Below, piece by piece: positions 17,011-27,375 of a stretch of DNA of 64,000 nucleotides (positions are counted from its first letter, which is position 1; each line of letters starts with the position of its first letter). The position numbers were made by a program, and so were the translations under genes. The notes beneath the pieces are model-generated. The model saw only the letters and a program-made list of their open reading frames with translations. It was not told where the DNA came from and did not search any database. The stretch is from Nannocystis pusilla (GTDB lineage Bacteria > Myxococcota_A > Polyangia > Nannocystales > Nannocystaceae), in NCBI RefSeq assembly GCF_020073745.1, contig NZ_JAIRAU010000028.1:62001-126000 (forward strand), given 5' to 3'.

Positions 17011-18081
17011 TCACGCCGCGCGCGTGCGCCAGGACTGCGGCGAGTGGCCGGTCCAGCGCTTGAATGCGCGGTGGAACGCGCTCGGCTCGGAGAACCCGAG
17101 CAGATAGGCGACCTCGGAGATCGACAAGCGACGATCGGCGAGGTAACCGCGGGCGAGCTCGCAGCGCAGCTCGGCGAGCTGCTGCTGGAAGCTGGTGCCC
17201 TCGCTCTGCAAGCGGCGGTTCAGGGTGCGCACGCCGATCGCCAGGCGGCGGGCGACCTGCTCGCAGGTCGGGACGCCGCCGCGGAGCTCCTCGCTCAGCG
17301 CCTGCCGCAGCTGCTGCGTCAATTCGCTGGCGGGAGGCAGGCGGGCGAGCACGGCCGCGGCGGCGCGCTCGAGCACGAGGCGCAGGCGCGCGTCGGCGCG
17401 CGGCTGCGGGAGCGCCAGCACGGCGCGCGAGAAGCGGACCATCGTCTCGTCGGCGTCGAAGCGCAGCGGGCACGCGAACACCCGCTCGTACTCGGCGAGG
17501 TGGCCGGGCGCGGAATAACAGAAGCTGGCCTCGGTCGGCGCGAAGTGCTCGCCGACGACCCAGCGGAAGCGGGTGAGGATGCAGCCGAGCGTGAACTCGG
17601 TGGCGTACGACACGACCAGGCCGAAGCTCGGCGGCAGCTCGAGCCAGAGGCGGCCCTCGTCGTCCTCCTCCTCGAAGCGGAGGCGGAAGTCGGCGCGGAC
17701 GATGCGAAAGTAGCGAGCCAGCGCGGCGATGCCCTCGCCGAGGGTCGGCGCCTCGCTGGCCACGTAGTCGACGACGTCGAATTGGCCGAACGGGATGGCC
17801 TCGGCGGCGTGGAGGGCCAGCGCGGGGTCGCGGCTGCGCTGCAGCGATTCGCGCCACAGCGCGGCCCGCAGCGCCGGCGCGAGGGTGAGGTCGGCGTCGT
17901 CGGCGGCGCGGCGATCGATGCCCACGTCGGCGAGCAGGGCCTCGACGTCGACCCCGGCCAGGGCCGCGCCGACCAGCGGCGGGCACACTGCCGTGTTGAG
18001 CGGCACCTCGAACTCGGGCGCCGGGCGCGACAGGACGGCGGCTTTGTCGGACTCGGTCAAGTCTTTGACGCGGTCGGTCAT
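17011..18081 (-). CDS. AraC family transcriptional regulator (arabinose-binding-like N-terminus)
   Basis: A 356-residue regulator. Residues about 20-215 match the PF12625-type N-terminal domain (PLVGAALAGVDVEALLADVGI, LRAALWRESLQRSRDPALAL, GQFDVVDYVASEAPTLGEGI). Residues about 255-350 form the two-helix-turn-helix AraC domain with CEQVARRLAIGVRTLNRRLQ and ISEVAYLLGFSEPSAFHRAF, ending in KRWTGHSPQSWR. This architecture is common for regulators of lipid or aromatic catabolism genes. The divergent OB-fold lipoprotein gene starts only 34 nt away, so it is the likeliest target. Confidence 0.88.
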   Translation of the reverse strand: MTDRVKDLTESDKAAVLSRPAPEFEVPLNTAVCPPLVGAALAGVDVEALLADVGIDRRAADDADLTLAPALRAALWRESLQRSRDPALALHAAEAIPFGQFDVVDYVASEAPTLGEGIAALARYFRIVRADFRLRFEEEDDEGRLWLELPPSFGLVVSYATEFTLGCILTRFRWVVGEHFAPTEASFCYSAPGHLAEYERVFACPLRFDADETMVRFSRAVLALPQPRADARLRLVLERAAAAVLARLPPASELTQQLRQALSEELRGGVPTCEQVARRLAIGVRTLNRRLQSEGTSFQQQLAELRCELARGYLADRRLSISEVAYLLGFSEPSAFHRAFKRWTGHSPQSWRTRAA

Positions 18082-18115
18082 CGCTGGCTGGCCCGCGGCT
18101 GGCTACGGTATCAGC

Positions 18116-18520
18116 ATGCCCACGACCGATCCAGCCGTCGCTCGCGCTCACGCCGGGCGTCACTCCCTCGTGCTCGCGCTCGCGCTCGCGTTCGCGATCG
18201 ACATGGCCGGCTGCGGCGTCGCCGATGCCAGCCCGCAGCACCAGGCGCCCGCGGCCGCGGCGAACCCGTTCGCCGGCGCGCAGCCGTCGAAGCAGCCGCA
18301 AGCGCTCGCCGGGCGCATCGAGGAGCGGCTGGTCGCCGGCTCCTACGTCTACCTGGCTGTCCGCGGCGACGACGGCGAGCTGCGCTGGGCCGTCGTCATG
18401 GGCGCCGCGCCGCCCGTGGGCGCCGACGTCGCGCTCACCAGCACGGCCCGGCGCACCGACTTTCACTCACCGCGGCTCGGACGCGAATTCGCCGAGCTGC
18501 ACTTCGCGGTCATCCGCTGA
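18116..18520 (+). CDS. OB-fold (NrfJ-like) lipoprotein
   Basis: A 134-residue lipoprotein with lipobox MAGC (Cys33). The mature domain reads GRIEERLVAGSYVYLAVRG, LRWAVVMGAAPPVGADVAL and FHSPRLGREFAELHF. This follows the pattern G-x-V-x-E-x-x-x-x-x-x-Y-x-Y-L ... W-A-x ... G-x-x-V ... FHS-x-x-L-x-R-x-F of NrfJ-related OB-fold proteins found near cytochromes. Function in that family is poorly defined (periplasmic binding, redox-associated). It is divergent from the AraC gene and 16 nt upstream of the following lipoprotein gene, suggesting a two-gene operon. Confidence 0.7.
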   Translation: MPTTDPAVARAHAGRHSLVLALALAFAIDMAGCGVADASPQHQAPAAAANPFAGAQPSKQPQALAGRIEERLVAGSYVYLAVRGDDGELRWAVVMGAAPPVGADVALTSTARRTDFHSPRLGREFAELHFAVIR

Positions 18521-18536
18521 GCTCAGGAGCATCACC

Positions 18537-19160
18537 ATGTCGATCTGCACATACGCCCGATCCGTCACCTTCACCCTCCCCCTCGCGTTCACGGCGTGCG
18601 CCGGCCAGCCGGGGTCCGACAGCGAGCCCGACAGCGTGGGCTCCAGCACCGCAGACACGCTCGATTCGACCGGGACCGGCGAGCCGACCGGGACCGGCGA
18701 TTCGACCGGGACCGGCGAGCCGGCCTGCGTCGAGGACGACCTGATGCCGATGCCCTTCGCCGGGCCCGGCTACGACCCCGCCAACGGCGGCCTGCAGGAG
18801 CCGCTGCAGGACAAGTACGTCGCGAGCACGACCTTCCTCGTGCTGCGGCCCGAGACGGCGCAGGAGTTCCTCGCGACGGTGGAGCCGATGATCCCGGTGC
18901 TGATGGCCAACCAGGGCCTGGTCGGCTTCTCCACCGCCACCTCGGCGAAGTGCGGAACGGCGCGGACGCTGACGGTGTGGCGCGACCAGATGGCGATGAT
19001 GGACTTCGTCGCCTCCGACGAGCACGTGGCCGGCATGACGCGCGCCACGGAGTTCAGCACGACCGGCACGGTCACCTCGTGGGAGGTGACGCGCGCGGAG
19101 CTGCCACTCGCCTGGGAGACGGCGATGGCCCGGGCCAGCGCGGCGACGCCGTCCTATTGA
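18537..19160 (+). CDS. Dimeric alpha/beta-barrel (ABM-like) lipoprotein
   Basis: A 207-residue lipoprotein: signal with AFTAC (Cys21), a stalk made of an 18-bp tandem repeat (TGTGEP/TGTGDS/TGTGEP), then a DABB/antibiotic-biosynthesis-monooxygenase-like fold (STTFLVLRPETAQEFLATVE, GLVGFSTATSAKCGTARTLT, VWRDQMAMMDFVASDEHVAG). Such folds in small monooxygenase-like proteins bind hydrophobic ligands or heme; here the protein is exported, and no heme ligand is obvious. AGGAG lies 8 nt before the ATG. The gene directly follows the OB-fold lipoprotein and converges on a diheme cytochrome-type gene. Confidence 0.75.
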   Translation: MSICTYARSVTFTLPLAFTACAGQPGSDSEPDSVGSSTADTLDSTGTGEPTGTGDSTGTGEPACVEDDLMPMPFAGPGYDPANGGLQEPLQDKYVASTTFLVLRPETAQEFLATVEPMIPVLMANQGLVGFSTATSAKCGTARTLTVWRDQMAMMDFVASDEHVAGMTRATEFSTTGTVTSWEVTRAELPLAWETAMARASAATPSY

Positions 19161-19166
19161 GTTCGA

Positions 19167-19192
19167 CGCAGCGACGCGATCCTGTCGCTGCG
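19167..19192. terminator. Bidirectional terminator-like hairpin
   Basis: CGCAGCGAC and GTCGCTGCG form a 9-bp perfect stem with an 8-nt loop in the 72-bp gap between two convergent genes. No U-tract. Confidence 0.55.
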
Positions 19193-19232
19193 CCTCGATG
19201 TTCTCCTGTGATTCGCAATCCAGCGACGCAGC

Positions 19233-19676
19233 TCACAGCTGGCCCTCGACCATGTGGCAGTTGGTGCACGAGAAACCGTCGGGGGCGGTCTTCGGGTCGT
19301 AGGCCGGCACCCCGAGCAGGTCGGCCATCTCGGGCCAGACCTTCTCGCCCATGAACACGCCCCACCGCGCGTGCTCGGGGTCCTCGAGGTACTCGAAGAA
19401 CGCCTCCTCGCTGGCGGGGATCACGGGGAGCTGCGGGCTCGGCATCGCGAACGAGCCGTCGCTCGCGCCGTCGCCGTGGCAGGTCGCGCAGCTCATGTTC
19501 TCGTACGTCGCGTCGAACTCGACGAACAGCTCCTTCATCTGCGGCAGGACGACCTCGCTCATGAAGGCGTGGCGCTGCGTGAAATTCATGTCTTCGTACG
19601 CGGTCGGCTCGCCCTGCCCGCCGTCGCACGCGGCGAGCAGCAAGCAGGCTGCGATCGAGATGTGCTTCAGGACCAT
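19233..19676 (-). CDS. Diheme c-type cytochrome-like lipoprotein
   Basis: A 147-residue lipoprotein with a clean lipobox LAAC (Cys17). It has two heme-c attachment motifs: CATCH at 63-67 and CTNCH at 137-141. Between them lies a helical region (FFEYLEDPEHARWGVFMGEK). Size and two CxxCH suggest a small diheme electron carrier on the outer face of a membrane. Axial ligands cannot be fixed; Met61, Met109 and Met142 are candidates. The neighbouring OB-fold (NrfJ-like) lipoprotein family is often associated with cytochromes, which supports a redox role for this block. The start is the ATG that gives the full signal peptide. Confidence 0.82.
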   Translation of the reverse strand: MVLKHISIAACLLLAACDGGQGEPTAYEDMNFTQRHAFMSEVVLPQMKELFVEFDATYENMSCATCHGDGASDGSFAMPSPQLPVIPASEEAFFEYLEDPEHARWGVFMGEKVWPEMADLLGVPAYDPKTAPDGFSCTNCHMVEGQL

Positions 19677-20518
19677 GTCTCTCCTCCTTGCCCGGTTCCA
19701 CCAGCACGTCGAACGGCGGCCCGTGGGATCGACACGGCTCGCAGATTTTCTTGGCGACCGCCGAGGCGCGAAAATTGTCGGCCTCCGCGGACCCGCGAGC
19801 GGCGCTCGCTCTCGCGCCCGACGGGCCGGCGCTGCAGGGGCGCCGCCGACGCGCAGTCTACTGTGAGTCACGTCGCAGATGCGGGGCGCAAATGCTGCCT
19901 CCGGCCGACTCGTAGGAGACCGGCGCCGGGCGAACGCCGCCACCCGCGAGCATGCAGATCGAGACGTCACGGAACGTCGGTTGGATGGACCGATGAATCG
20001 TAGGAGTGTGTGAACCGGGGCACATGGCGAGCACCGGCGCCGGCGGACGCGCGAGCGGCGACCGATCGGCGTCTGGCCCTCGGGTCATCACAACGACAAA
20101 ATCGTGACAGAGCGGGTCCGGCGCCGAGGTTCGCCGGCTGGTGGATCGCCGGGCCCCCGCTGGGCTCGGAATGGGGTCCGTGGGCCTCGCGTCCCGCGTA
20201 CGCGGGCTCGGTCGATGGATGTGACAGTATTGGTGCGCACGTGTGGCCAATGTCGAAGACTGACGACGTTATGTTTGTTCTACCGGGGGGCGCCGGATTC
20301 GCAATCCGCGGGCTGCGCACCCACACCCGCGCCGGCGGTGGCAGTCGCTGTTTTTTGTGCCCGCAAGGAAATTGTCTCTACCTTTATTGGATCCGCTGTG
20401 TATAATCATAGACAACGAGGAGCGCAGCCACCGCCGCTGGGGGCGTCCGGGTGCTCGTCTGCCAAACAATTCGTCGGCCGTCCGGGCCCGCGATCGCCGC
20501 TGAGAAAAGGAGGACAGG
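19677..20518. other. Intergenic region with promoter near its right end
   Basis: About 840 bp with no supported gene. The last 150 bp drop sharply in GC content and include a T-run (20351-20356) and a perfect TATAAT. No RNA gene could be folded with confidence. Confidence 0.5.
20401..20406 (+). promoter_or_regulatory. Perfect -10 hexamer (TATAAT)
   Basis: TATAAT lies 118 nt upstream of the reductase-domain gene inside an AT-rich stretch, which is unusual in this GC-rich DNA. No good -35 hexamer at 16-18 nt is visible, so the call rests on the -10 and its position. Confidence 0.45.
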
Positions 20519-22429
20519 ATGACGAGGTCGAGCGGTTCCTTCATCGATTCGGTCTGGCGTTCGCCCTCCGGCGGCGACGAGGTCGACGACCTGCGCGGCG
20601 CGGTGGCGGAGCTCGAGGTGGCGCTGCTCGCCAGCGGGCTGCTCGTCGGCGCGGCCGTGACGGTGCACGAGGGCTCGCAGGGCGGCAGGATCCTCGTCGC
20701 CCACGTCGTGCCCTGCGCCCCCGCCGACTTCCGCCCGGCCGCGCTGCTCGAGCACCTGCACGCCGCGCTGCCGGGCCACCCGATCCCCTCGCGCTTCGTC
20801 CTGGTCGACGAGCTGCCGCTCGATCGGGACGGCGAGGTCGACCGCAAGGCCCTCGTCGAGGCGCAGCCGCAGTCGGGCGTGTTCAGCTCGGCGGCCCTGA
20901 TCGCGGCGACGTACGACCCGCTCACGGCCCAGCTGGCGGCGATCTGGGCCGACGTCCTCGAGGTCGCGGTGGTGCTGCCGGAGGACGACTTCTTCGACCT
21001 CGGCGGCGACTCGTCGCGAGCCGCGCGCCTGGCCCTGCGAATCGGCGACGTCTATCGCGTCCAGTTCCCCGTCCACGCGCTCTACGAGGCTCGCACGCTG
21101 CGCGCGTGCGCGACGGTGGTGCGCCGGGCGCAGGGCGGTGAAGATGCGCTGAGCGGCACGGGACCCGAGCGCTGGCAGGCCGACGCGCGTCTGCCGGCGG
21201 ACATCCGCGCGACGATCGAGGGCACCGCGGCGCGTGAGCGCGCGCCGGCCGGCGCGTGGCGCTCGGGGGAGGTCTTCCTCACCGGGGCGACCGGCTTCCT
21301 CGGCGCGTTCATGCTGCGCGACCTGCTCACGTCGACCGCGGCGTGCGTCCATTGTCTGGTGCGAGCCGACAATCATCAGGTCGGCGTGCTCCGGCTGCGG
21401 CAGGCGCTCCGCAAGTACGGCCTGTGGCAGGAGGAGTTCGCGCGGCGGATCCGCGTCGTCCCCGGCGACCTCCGGCGGCCCCGCTTCGGGCTCGACGCCG
21501 CGGCGTTCGAGCGGCTCGCCTACACGGTCGACGTCCTGTTCCACGCCGGCGACCGCGTCAACTTCGTCGAGCCGTACCTGAGCCATCGCGCGACCAACGT
21601 CGGCGGCACCGCCGAGGTGCTGCGCCTGGCGGCCACGGGTCTGCCGAAGCCGGTCCATCACGTCTCGTCGATCGCGGTGTTCGGGCCGAGCGGGTTCTTC
21701 GGCGGCGCGCGCCGGGTCCACGAGGACGACGACCTCGCCGACTACCTGCAATACCTGAGCTTCGACCTCGGCCACGCGGCGAGCAAGTGGGTCGCAGAAT
21801 CGATGGTGTGGGAGGCCGCGCGCGCGGGGCTGCCGGTGACGGTGTACCGCCCCGGGCTCCTCGTCGGAGACAGCCGGACCGGGGCCGGCGACTCCGACGA
21901 CTTCATCGCCCGCCTGGTGCGCGGCGCCATCCAGATCGGGGCATTCCCCGACCTGCCGCGCCAGCGCATGGAGTTCGTGCCGGTGGACCACGTCAGCCGG
22001 GCGATCCTGCATATCGCCGGACAGGCCGATCATCAGGATCGGGCCCACCACCTGGTACCGCCCGAGCCGCGGCTGTCCATCGACCTCAACGACTTCTTCG
22101 CGCTGATCGCCAGCTTCGGCTACCGGCTGTCGCGCTGGCCCTACCGGCAATGGCTCGAGCGCACCAGCCAGGACTGCCGCGAGCGCGACAACCCGCTGTA
22201 CCCGCTGCTGCCGATGCTGTCCGAGCGCGTGTACAAGGACGAGCTCACCCGCTGGGAGCTCCACGAGGACACGCCCGCCTACGACACGGCGAACGCCCTG
22301 TGGGCGCTGTCGAGCAGCGACCTCGAGTTCCCGGCGATCGATCGGCCGCTGCTCGAGAAGTACCTCCGTCGCTGGCTCGACGCCGATCGCCTGCCGCCGG
22401 TCCGCGCGGCCGCGGCCGGCCGCCGGTGA
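20519..22429 (+). CDS. NRPS-like protein: A-domain C-terminal lobe, carrier protein, thioester reductase
   Basis: A 636-residue protein. Residues about 20-115 match only the C-terminal lobe of an adenylation domain (RGAVAELEVALLASGLL ... PLDRDGEVDRKALVEA). Residues about 130-205 are a carrier protein with LGGDSS (phosphopantetheine Ser165). From about 245 there is an NAD(P)-binding thioester-reductase domain: TGATGFLG at 255-262, RVNFVEPY, HHVSSIAVFG, and PVTVYRPGLLVGDS. The YxxxK active site reads HAASK (His419, Lys423), so the expected catalytic Tyr is His. The large N-terminal adenylation lobe is absent. An ideal ribosome site (AAAAGGAGG) precedes the ATG, so this start looks genuine rather than a truncation artefact. 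In intact systems the reductase releases an aldehyde or alcohol; activity here is doubtful or altered. Confidence 0.82.
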   Translation: MTRSSGSFIDSVWRSPSGGDEVDDLRGAVAELEVALLASGLLVGAAVTVHEGSQGGRILVAHVVPCAPADFRPAALLEHLHAALPGHPIPSRFVLVDELPLDRDGEVDRKALVEAQPQSGVFSSAALIAATYDPLTAQLAAIWADVLEVAVVLPEDDFFDLGGDSSRAARLALRIGDVYRVQFPVHALYEARTLRACATVVRRAQGGEDALSGTGPERWQADARLPADIRATIEGTAARERAPAGAWRSGEVFLTGATGFLGAFMLRDLLTSTAACVHCLVRADNHQVGVLRLRQALRKYGLWQEEFARRIRVVPGDLRRPRFGLDAAAFERLAYTVDVLFHAGDRVNFVEPYLSHRATNVGGTAEVLRLAATGLPKPVHHVSSIAVFGPSGFFGGARRVHEDDDLADYLQYLSFDLGHAASKWVAESMVWEAARAGLPVTVYRPGLLVGDSRTGAGDSDDFIARLVRGAIQIGAFPDLPRQRMEFVPVDHVSRAILHIAGQADHQDRAHHLVPPEPRLSIDLNDFFALIASFGYRLSRWPYRQWLERTSQDCRERDNPLYPLLPMLSERVYKDELTRWELHEDTPAYDTANALWALSSSDLEFPAIDRPLLEKYLRRWLDADRLPPVRAAAAGRR

Positions 22430-22724
22430 CCGCTAGCCCCGGCCCTCGCAAGGTGCTCCCGGGTCCACGAGCCGTGCACCGGCGTCCGGTCCCCGAGGGC
22501 GAGAGCAGCCGGGCTGCGGCCGCCTCGCCGCCCCGAGCAACACGAGCGGTCCGGGGCGCCGCGTCGGGCGAGCGCCATCGACCGTCGAATTCGACCGCCG
22601 TCACCCCGAGCGCCTGTCGGCCCCGACGACGATTGCTGCGATTCACTCCGGTGATACGCTGTCGGGTCGTCGCGCGTTCGTGCGATCGTTCGCCACCGCG
22701 GGTCCTCCATTCCGAGCGGTCGAC

Positions 22725-23403
22725 GTGCGATTCACCAGCCTCGACGCCATCGCCACCGACATCGGCGAATTGCCGTACGCGCAGGTCGTCCCGCTGGCCA
22801 AGGCGATCGCCGACGACACCCTGCTGGTGTACGAGATGAACGGCCAGCCGCTGCCGATCGATCACGGCTATCCGCTGCGCGTGCTGTTCTCCGGCTGGGG
22901 CGGCAACACGGCCGTCAAGTGGCTCGGGAGCATCGAGGCCGCCGGCGAACCCCTGCCCGTCTCGCACTTCCAGATCAACCAGGTGATGAACGGGCCGGAT
23001 CACCCCGAGCCGATGCTCGGCACCGTCGCCCCGGTGCGCAGCGCGCTCGAGCTCGACGAGGATCTCACGCTCGAACCCGGCCTGGTCGGGCGCAGGCGCG
23101 ATCGACCACGTCGACGTGTGCATCGAGCAGGAGGTCGCACCGGGCCGCTGGTTCCCGATCTGGGACCCGTCGTGGCGGACCGCCACGCTGCTCCACAAGC
23201 CCGAGCCGATGATGTGGGTGCGCTTCGAGGTCGCGTGGGAGAACGCCGCGCCCGGCCGCTATCGCCTGATGACCCGGGCGACGGACGACGCGGGGCGGAC
23301 CCAGCCCCGACCGGAGGACGTGGTGTGGAACCAGCACGGCCTCGGCTACGGCGGTCACGCCCCGCTCGAGCTGTCGGTGCTGCCGCTGACGAATTTTCCG
23401 TAG
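22725..23403 (+). pseudogene. Sulfite-oxidase-like molybdopterin protein, truncated and frameshifted
   Basis: The first frame (from about 22725) encodes the second half of a sulfite-oxidase-type molybdopterin domain: TSLDAIATDIGELPYAQVVP, LVYEMNGQPLPIDHGYPLR, FSGWGGNTAVKWL. After about 23078 homology continues in another frame: AWSGAGAIDHVDVCIEQ, MWVRFEVAWENAAPGRYRL and VVWNQHGLGYGGH, the Moco dimerisation domain. One extra base in CCCGG (about 23076-23080) explains the shift. The first half of the cofactor domain, which carries the molybdenum-ligating Cys, is missing, and nothing resembling it lies upstream. The double lesion favours a decayed gene, although the frameshift alone could be a sequencing error. 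Confidence 0.72.
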
Positions 23404-23443
23404 CACGGACGAGGCCGCGAGCCGACGAGGCGCTCCGGCTGCA

Positions 23444-23459
23444 CTGTCCTTCGAGACAG
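23444..23459. repeat. Dispersed palindrome between convergent genes
   Basis: CTGTC-CTTCGA-GACAG lies 41 nt after the sulfite-oxidase-like pseudogene and 45 nt beyond the convergent DUF4215 gene stop. Same core as the other family members. Confidence 0.6.
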
Positions 23460-23503
23460 GTGGCTGAGACGTCGTCGCCGGCCCGCTGTTGCCGGCCGAT
23501 CAC

Positions 23504-25384
<1,881 letters not shown>

Positions 25385-25686
25385 GATCTCGTGACTCCCA
25401 TGCGCAATCAAAACGGTCGCCTGACCGCGGACGCTCGCGCGGCGCGACGACCCGGACGGACAACAGGGCAGCGTCGCCTCGATCAACTGCGAATCGGCCG
25501 GGCCATTCCGCCGCATCGATGCGTCGCTCGCCGACGCCTCCGCGAGCGCATCACTTCGAGTCCAAGCGGGCGCCACCGCGTGGTTTCATGCGCCGGCTCG
25601 CGTCATGCAGGACGTTCCCCGCCGGGCGAGATCGCCCGAACACAGCCGGTCGGGCGCGCGCCAGCGCGAGCTCTTCGGCCGCGCGC
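25385..25686. other. Short intergenic region
   Basis: About 300 bp between two leftward genes. Nothing recognisable was found. It presumably carries the promoter of the DUF4215 gene. Confidence 0.4.
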
Positions 25687-27093
25687 TCACGCCCGCAGCT
25701 CGGCGTATTCGCCCTCTTCGAGGCCCGAGCGGCCGAACTTCGTGACCGGCCCGCCGTCGTCGTCGGTGCAGCCCACGGCGTTGAGCAGGGTGATGAGCAG
25801 GCGGTTGTGCGGGTACGGCAGATCCCACGGATCTCGCCCGTCCAGGAGGTCGAGGTAATGGCCCTGCTTGAGGTAACCATCGGCCCCGCCGGCGATCACG
25901 AGCGGCAGATCGAGGTACGAGTGGACCTTGCCGTCGGACAGCTCGTTCATCCACACCACCGCCGAGCGGTCGAGCACCGTGCCGCCGCCCTCCTCGTAGG
26001 CCGACAGGCGGTCGAGCAGGTGCTTGAATTGCTCGGCGTGCCAGCGATCGATCTGCGTCAGCATGTCGAGGTGGCCGGGCACCTCGTCGCCGCTGTCGTC
26101 GTCCTCGGTGTTGCCGTGCGACAGCTTGTGGTGGTTGTATTCGTGGTCCATCCCGTCCCAGCGATAGATCGGCCCGCCCGAGCCCGAACCCCACTGAATG
26201 GTCGCCACCCGGGTCGCGCCGCAGGCGATCGCCATGGCGAGGATGTCGAGCTGCATGCGGCCGATCGCCTTGAAGTGGTCGTCGAGCAGGACCGAGTCGG
26301 GGTCGACGGCCTCGATCTCGGCGGCGCGCGCCGGGTCGAGGGCGCAGGCGACGAGGCCGTTGCCGAGCATGTCGAGCTCGAGGTCGCGGATCGAGTCGGC
26401 GTGCATCTCGAGCTTGACGCGGTCGGCCTGGCCGAGGTTCTTGGCCTTGAGGGCCTTGAACTCGTCCTCCACGAGGTCGAGCACGCTCTGGCGGCGCACG
26501 GCGATCCGCTGCTTGGCCTGCTCGTCGAGCCCGCCCAGGCCCATCAGGTCCTGGTACGTGAGCCACGGGTTGCCCTCGGGCGTGACCGGCATGCCGGGGC
26601 CGGCGTACGAGATGTGCCCGAGCCAATTGGTGTGACGCCAGCCGACCGACAGGGTCAGCGACGGTCGCCCGTCGTCGTTCAGCCGGGCGGCCGCGAACTG
26701 ATCGACGGACACGCCGCGCGCGAACAGGGTGTCGGGGTCGAGCGCCTGCGCGGTGAGCTTGTGGCCCATGCCCATCGCGTGGTCGTTGCCCGCGGTGCCG
26801 GGGTCGTGGCCCCAGCCCTTCGGGACCATGTGCATGCCGCGGGGGACCAGCAGCTTGTCGGCATACGCGGTCAGCGGCTGCAGCGCCGACTCCATCAGCG
26901 AAGCCTCGGTCAACGGCCCGGGCGTCGCCGGAAAGAAGCTCTCCACGTTGACGCCGTTGCAGGTGAAGAAGACGACCAGACGCGCGCCTCCGGGCCCGGC
27001 CGCCCGCGCCGCCCCTCGCCGCCGCAGCGACTCGAGGAACGGCAACGCGACCGCGACTCCGCCCGCGCCTCGCAAGAACATCCGCCGTCGCAT
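25687..27093 (-). CDS. DUF1552 Tat-exported protein
   Basis: A 468-residue protein of the DUF1552 family. The N-terminus MRRRMFLRGAGGVAVALPFL is a twin-arginine-type signal. Family hallmarks follow: LVVFFTCNGVNVESFFP, MHMVPKGWGHDPG, NDHAMGMGHKLTA, a coiled region SVLDLVEDEFKALKAKNL, and HEYNHHKLSHGN with VVWMNELSDGKVHS near the end. The family usually sits beside a DUF1588/DUF1592 planctomycete-type cytochrome protein; no such partner is present here. The biochemical role is unknown, and fold similarity to alkaline-phosphatase/sulfatase-type proteins has been suggested for the family. Of three in-frame starts (27102 GTG, 27099 ATG, 27093 ATG), the last is 8 nt from GGAG and is preferred. Confidence 0.85.
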   Translation of the reverse strand: MRRRMFLRGAGGVAVALPFLESLRRRGAARAAGPGGARLVVFFTCNGVNVESFFPATPGPLTEASLMESALQPLTAYADKLLVPRGMHMVPKGWGHDPGTAGNDHAMGMGHKLTAQALDPDTLFARGVSVDQFAAARLNDDGRPSLTLSVGWRHTNWLGHISYAGPGMPVTPEGNPWLTYQDLMGLGGLDEQAKQRIAVRRQSVLDLVEDEFKALKAKNLGQADRVKLEMHADSIRDLELDMLGNGLVACALDPARAAEIEAVDPDSVLLDDHFKAIGRMQLDILAMAIACGATRVATIQWGSGSGGPIYRWDGMDHEYNHHKLSHGNTEDDDSGDEVPGHLDMLTQIDRWHAEQFKHLLDRLSAYEEGGGTVLDRSAVVWMNELSDGKVHSYLDLPLVIAGGADGYLKQGHYLDLLDGRDPWDLPYPHNRLLITLLNAVGCTDDDGGPVTKFGRSGLEEGEYAELRA

Positions 27094-27375
27094 GATCATC
27101 ACTCCGCGCGGAGCCGCCGGCCGGGCGCCGGCAGCTCCCCGATGTCAGGCCAATCCGCCGACGCAGTCCGTCGATTCGCGCGAGGACGCGGCGCGGGGCC
27201 CACGGACGATGTTGCCACAAGCGGCCGGCCGGACCCACGAATTCCAGCGACGGCGAGCCGATGTTCACGTCACGAGCCGGCGCCGACGGAACCGCGCAGC
27301 CCCGGCCAATGGACCGAGCCGGCACCAGGAGCGGCCCGGACTCCTATGATTCATGATTCGACGTTCGCAGACCGG

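Noticed and set aside
20270-20320. tRNA-like GGATTCGCAATCC segment
   Set aside because: Only a T-arm-like piece; no acceptor or anticodon arms could be folded around it.
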